NCBI GenBank assembly: GCA_021786135.1
Contig: JAJYNV010000381.1
Coordinates: 1-6,040, forward strand
Length of the DNA stretch: 6,040 nt
DNA from: Bacillota bacterium
GTDB taxonomy: Bacteria; Bacillota; Sulfobacillia; JAJZYS01; JAJYTV01
Direction of reading: 5' to 3'
The translations under genes and the position numbers were made by a program. Shown piece after piece: positions 4,790-6,040 of the stretch. Position 1 is the first letter of the stretch. Every line of letters begins with the position of its first letter. Under the pieces are notes generated by a model that was given only the letters and a program-made list of their open reading frames with translations, had not been told where the DNA came from and made no database searches.

Positions 4790-5986
4790 GTGACCGCGTG
4801 GCCCAGGCCGCGCGGTCCTGTGCTGTCGCTGGCCGTTGCCCGGTTCTTCGGCGCCATCGCGAGCTACATGGTCCTGCCCTTCATCGCCGTCCGCCTGACC
4901 GAGGCCGGCACGGGGCTGGCGGTCGCTGGCATCGTTGCCGGCGTCGGCCCGCTGGTGCGCGTCCTCGCGGGTGCCCTCGGGGGTCTCGCCGCAGACCACC
5001 TCGGACGCCGCAGGACGATGCTGCTCGGCAACGCCATCTCCGTCGTCGCCATGGCCGGCTTCGCCTTCTCCCACGGCGCCCTCGCCTACGCCCTGCTGAA
5101 CGGCCTGAACGGCCTCGCGCGCGCTGTAGCGGGTCCGGCGCAACAGGCCGCGATCGCCGATGTCACATCGCCCGAGGAGCGCAGAGAGGCCTACGCCTAC
5201 GTCCGCGTGGCGATGAACGTCGGTGCCGCCATCGGCCCGTTCCTGGGCGCCTTCTTCGTGCTCGGCCACGCGAGGCTCGTCTTCCTCGGGGCAGCGCTGG
5301 CGAGCCTCCTCGTCGTCGCCCTCCTCTTCGTCACGGTGCCGGAAACGGGGCGACAGCTGCGCCAGGTGACGAACCGGGAGGCCATGCGCCGCATCGGGTC
5401 CGACACTGCCCTCTGGCTCTACGTGCTGGGAGGATCGATGCAGCTCGGCGTCTACATGGTCATCGAGACCATCTTCCCAGCCTATCTGCGCGGCGCCGTC
5501 CCCGGCGGACTCGAGCTGTACGCCCTCATGACCCTGGTGAACACGGCCCTGGTGGCCTTGCTCCAGATCCCCCTCAACCGCTGGCTGCGCAGCATCGGCA
5601 CAGGAACGGGTTTCGCCCTGGGCCTCGCATTCTTCGCCGCCGCCTATCTCGGCATCGCCTATCTGCGCAGCCCTGTGGCCCTCATCCTCACCATGGTCGT
5701 CTTCACCGCCGGCGAGATGATGGTATTCGTCGTCCTGCCCGCCTACGAAGCGGCCCTGGGCGACGAGGCCGTGCGGGGACGCACCTTCGGCGCCCTGAGC
5801 GTCAAGAACGCAGGCGCGGCGCTCGGTCCCCTCGTCGTGGGCGGGCTCCTTCAGCTCGGTGGCCCGCACCTCGCCTTCCCGGCCGTATCGGCGATCGCTC
5901 TCTGTGCAGGGCTCATCCTGGTATGGTCGGTGCATCTCAGGGAGCGGCACGCCGCGGAGCCTCGCCAGGAAAGCTCGGCCGTATGA
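4790..5986 (+). CDS. Major facilitator superfamily (MFS) transporter
   Basis: Polytopic cytoplasmic membrane carrier, 398 residues, about the 12-helix MFS size. Hydrophobic segments fill the protein from about 11-33 to 363-383. The signature loop between helices 2 and 3 is GGLAADHLGRRRT (64-76), the classical GxLaDrxGrrr motif A. The central loop (about 184-205) divides two six-helix halves. GPAQQAAIADVTSPEERREAY (115-135) after helix 4 and the short basic tail are typical of drug/proton antiporter-like members. The substrate cannot be read from sequence. GTG 4790 is chosen because AAAGGA ends six bases upstream; the frame extends back to 4523, but that part overlaps the selenoprotein gene and has no transporter character. 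The stop TGA overlaps a following ATG (ATGA), so a downstream gene is probably coupled. Its position after the selenoprotein gene gives no firm functional link. Confidence 0.93.
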   Translation: MTAWPRPRGPVLSLAVARFFGAIASYMVLPFIAVRLTEAGTGLAVAGIVAGVGPLVRVLAGALGGLAADHLGRRRTMLLGNAISVVAMAGFAFSHGALAYALLNGLNGLARAVAGPAQQAAIADVTSPEERREAYAYVRVAMNVGAAIGPFLGAFFVLGHARLVFLGAALASLLVVALLFVTVPETGRQLRQVTNREAMRRIGSDTALWLYVLGGSMQLGVYMVIETIFPAYLRGAVPGGLELYALMTLVNTALVALLQIPLNRWLRSIGTGTGFALGLAFFAAAYLGIAYLRSPVALILTMVVFTAGEMMVFVVLPAYEAALGDEAVRGRTFGALSVKNAGAALGPLVVGGLLQLGGPHLAFPAVSAIALCAGLILVWSVHLRERHAAEPRQESSAV

Positions 5987-6040
5987 GCGATCCCGGGCTA
6001 CCGCTGCATCGTGCTCCGGCGCTTCTCCCAGGGTATCATC
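5983..6040 (+). CDS. Start of a downstream gene, cut by the window edge
   Basis: ATG 5983 overlaps the MFS stop as ATGA, and the frame stays open to the window end (19 codons, beginning MSDPGLPLHR). AGGAAAG lies about 10-12 bases upstream. The overlap suggests translational coupling. The fragment is too short to identify. Another open frame with GTG 6011 also exists but has no ribosome site. Confidence 0.4.
   Translation, partial: MSDPGLPLHRAPALLPGYH

Noticed and set aside
4511..5950. 479-codon open frame on the minus strand
   Set aside because: It is antisense to the MFS gene and rich in Asp, Glu, Gly and His in low-complexity runs, as expected for the complement of a GC-rich membrane protein gene.

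Overview
The window is GC-rich bacterial chromosome (GC judged by eye), densely packed, with strong Shine-Dalgarno sites (AAAGGAGG, GGAGGT, AGGAGG, GGAGAGG) and frequent GTG/TTG starts. This suggests a high-GC Gram-positive-like or related anaerobic lineage. I cannot assign a phylum. The main result is a probable selenoprotein, so the organism should use selenocysteine; no sel genes lie in the window.

Layout: positions 1-204 hold no gene, but a 33-bp tandem repeat of perfect hairpins and a fourth, diverged hairpin. Then come a DedA-family membrane protein (-, 205-747, true start probably further upstream), hslO/Hsp33 redox chaperone (+, 1022-1909), a histidine phosphatase (-, 1912-2520), a guanylate kinase homologue (+, 2682-3257), trpS (-, 3254-4228), an ArsC/Spx-like protein with an in-frame TGA at its first redox cysteine (+, 4294-4638), an MFS transporter (+, 4790-5986) and the first bases of a gene overlapping its stop (5983 onward).

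The first six genes alternate strand. Convergent pairs abut or share a stop palindrome, and divergent pairs share short control regions. This is not one operon. Only the ArsC/Spx-like gene, the MFS gene and the partial last gene share direction.

The ArsC/Spx-like gene is missed by ordinary ORF calling. A standard caller sees only its C-terminal 69 codons (from ATG 4429). The conserved family sequence continues upstream through TGA 4324-4326, placed exactly where the family has the first Cys of CxxC (read as YPG-U-TSC-RKA). A TTG start with a GGAGGT ribosome site lies 30 bases before the TGA, and a perfect stem-loop (one G-U pair) with a G-initial loop follows it at the distance expected of a bacterial SECIS.
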